This document shows positions 5,228 through 5,755 of a stretch of DNA of 5,755 nucleotides, one piece after another. Position numbers and translations under genes: made by a program. This DNA is from Thermomicrobiaceae bacterium (GTDB lineage: Bacteria; Chloroflexota; Chloroflexia; Thermomicrobiales; Thermomicrobiaceae). The stretch is taken from contig SKTL01000083.1 of NCBI GenBank assembly GCA_007122555.1, forward strand, positions 1 through 5,755, in the 5' to 3' direction. The notes beneath the pieces were generated by a model. It searched no databases. It was not told where the DNA came from and saw only the letters and a list, made by a program, of their open reading frames with translations. Every line of letters begins with the position of its first letter. The stretch's first letter is position 1.

Positions 5228-5755
5228 CTACTCGAGAATCATCAGGAGCGCGACCCAGGTGACCGCATGGACAATCAGTGTCGAGCTAAGCATCAGTCGC
5301 GCCGCAAACCGGTCGAACTGAGCGATACTCCAGGCCAGGCCGATATTCGCGATGAGCACCATAACGGCGATTAGCGGTAGCGTCCAGATCTCTTGTGGTT
5401 CTCCGACTCGACCAGGCAAGCCGTCGACATTCCAGTGCAGGGTCAGCGAGGGAGGTATATCGTCGTACTGAACGAGGATATAGAGCGCCATCGCAACCGT
5501 TGTGACTAACCCGACGCCAATGAACGAAATCGCGACCGGGTCGCGATGAATCATTGGCCTGATAGCCGGACTCGTACTCGGTTGCTCGCTCCGGTAGACA
5601 CGCGTCAGCGGCTGCAGCACCTCGCTACGAGGAGCGCCTTCAGGCAGGATGACTGGTTTTGGTGGAGAAAACTGCGTGGCTGCGGCCTGATTCCGTGCGC
5701 GGACTGACTGCTGCTCTGATGTCCAGCCAGCGTCAACAAATTGCTGATAGGAACC
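5228..5755 (-). CDS. Small multi-pass membrane protein, DUF1648-like, 5' end outside window
   Basis: The frame is open on the minus strand from the window edge to a TAG at 5230-5228 (175 visible residues). The only in-frame ATG/GTG/TTG before the membrane part is a GTG at 5620, which lacks a nearby ribosome binding site, so the true start is probably outside the window. Visible residues 1-72 are hydrophilic and rich in Gln, Ala, Pro and Ser (for example QQFVDAGWTSEQQ near the start). Then come a membrane segment (about 75-95), an exposed loop with LHWNVDGLPGRVG (106-118), and two more membrane segments (about 125-145 and 152-174). The HWN-x-DG-x-P-x-R-x-G loop followed by a WTLPLI helix resembles the DUF1648 pattern, where a short loop with H, N, G and P precedes a helix. 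No function is known; I recognise the type but not a specific gene. It ends 178 bp before the DUF3048 start, on the same strand. Confidence 0.7.
   Translation of the reverse strand, partial: GSYQQFVDAGWTSEQQSVRARNQAAATQFSPPKPVILPEGAPRSEVLQPLTRVYRSEQPSTSPAIRPMIHRDPVAISFIGVGLVTTVAMALYILVQYDDIPPSLTLHWNVDGLPGRVGEPQEIWTLPLIAVMVLIANIGLAWSIAQFDRFAARLMLSSTLIVHAVTWVALLMILE

Overview
The window looks like a piece of a bacterial chromosome of moderately high GC, most likely from the Chloroflexota (Thermomicrobia-like or a relative). This assignment is inference. It rests on a DUF3048 lipoprotein tethered by a long Pro-Thr-Glu repeat, a style common in that phylum, on a small membrane protein with an HWN-x-DG-x-P-x-R-x-G motif, and on a long-form NfeD next to YajQ. 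I see no mobile element, CRISPR array, tRNA or rRNA; gene density is high and all clear genes look intact.

Layout. The left 1.4 kb is read on the plus strand: the 3' part of a long-form NfeD membrane protease gene (it runs in from outside the window), then yajQ, a nucleotide/c-di-GMP-binding family protein. Everything to the right is on the minus strand. Read in its own direction it runs: a small membrane protein entering from the right edge (5755 to 5228); a 178-bp gap with a candidate promoter; a DUF3048 (YerB-like) lipoprotein (5049 to 3931); a 114-bp gap with a good extended -10 promoter; then a tight three-gene cassette: CDP-alcohol phosphatidyltransferase (3816 to 3178), HAD-IB phosphatase (3181 to 2534, ATGA overlap) and LpxL/PatA-type acyltransferase (2510 to 1395). 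The acyltransferase and yajQ converge and overlap tail to tail by 17 bp.

Function. The three-gene cassette is the most informative part. Together the genes encode a head-group transferase acting on a CDP-activated lipid, a phosphatase that could remove a phosphate left on the product (as in PGP to PG, or PIP to PI), and a membrane acyltransferase of the family that acylates lipid A or phosphatidylinositol mannosides. In a presumed LPS-free lineage this suggests a phospholipid or inositol-glycolipid branch rather than lipid A synthesis. The exact head group cannot be read from the sequence. No wholly new system is evident; the points worth a second look are the order and content of this cassette, the HAD motif IV variant, the long hydrophilic acyltransferase tail and the partial protein at the right edge.
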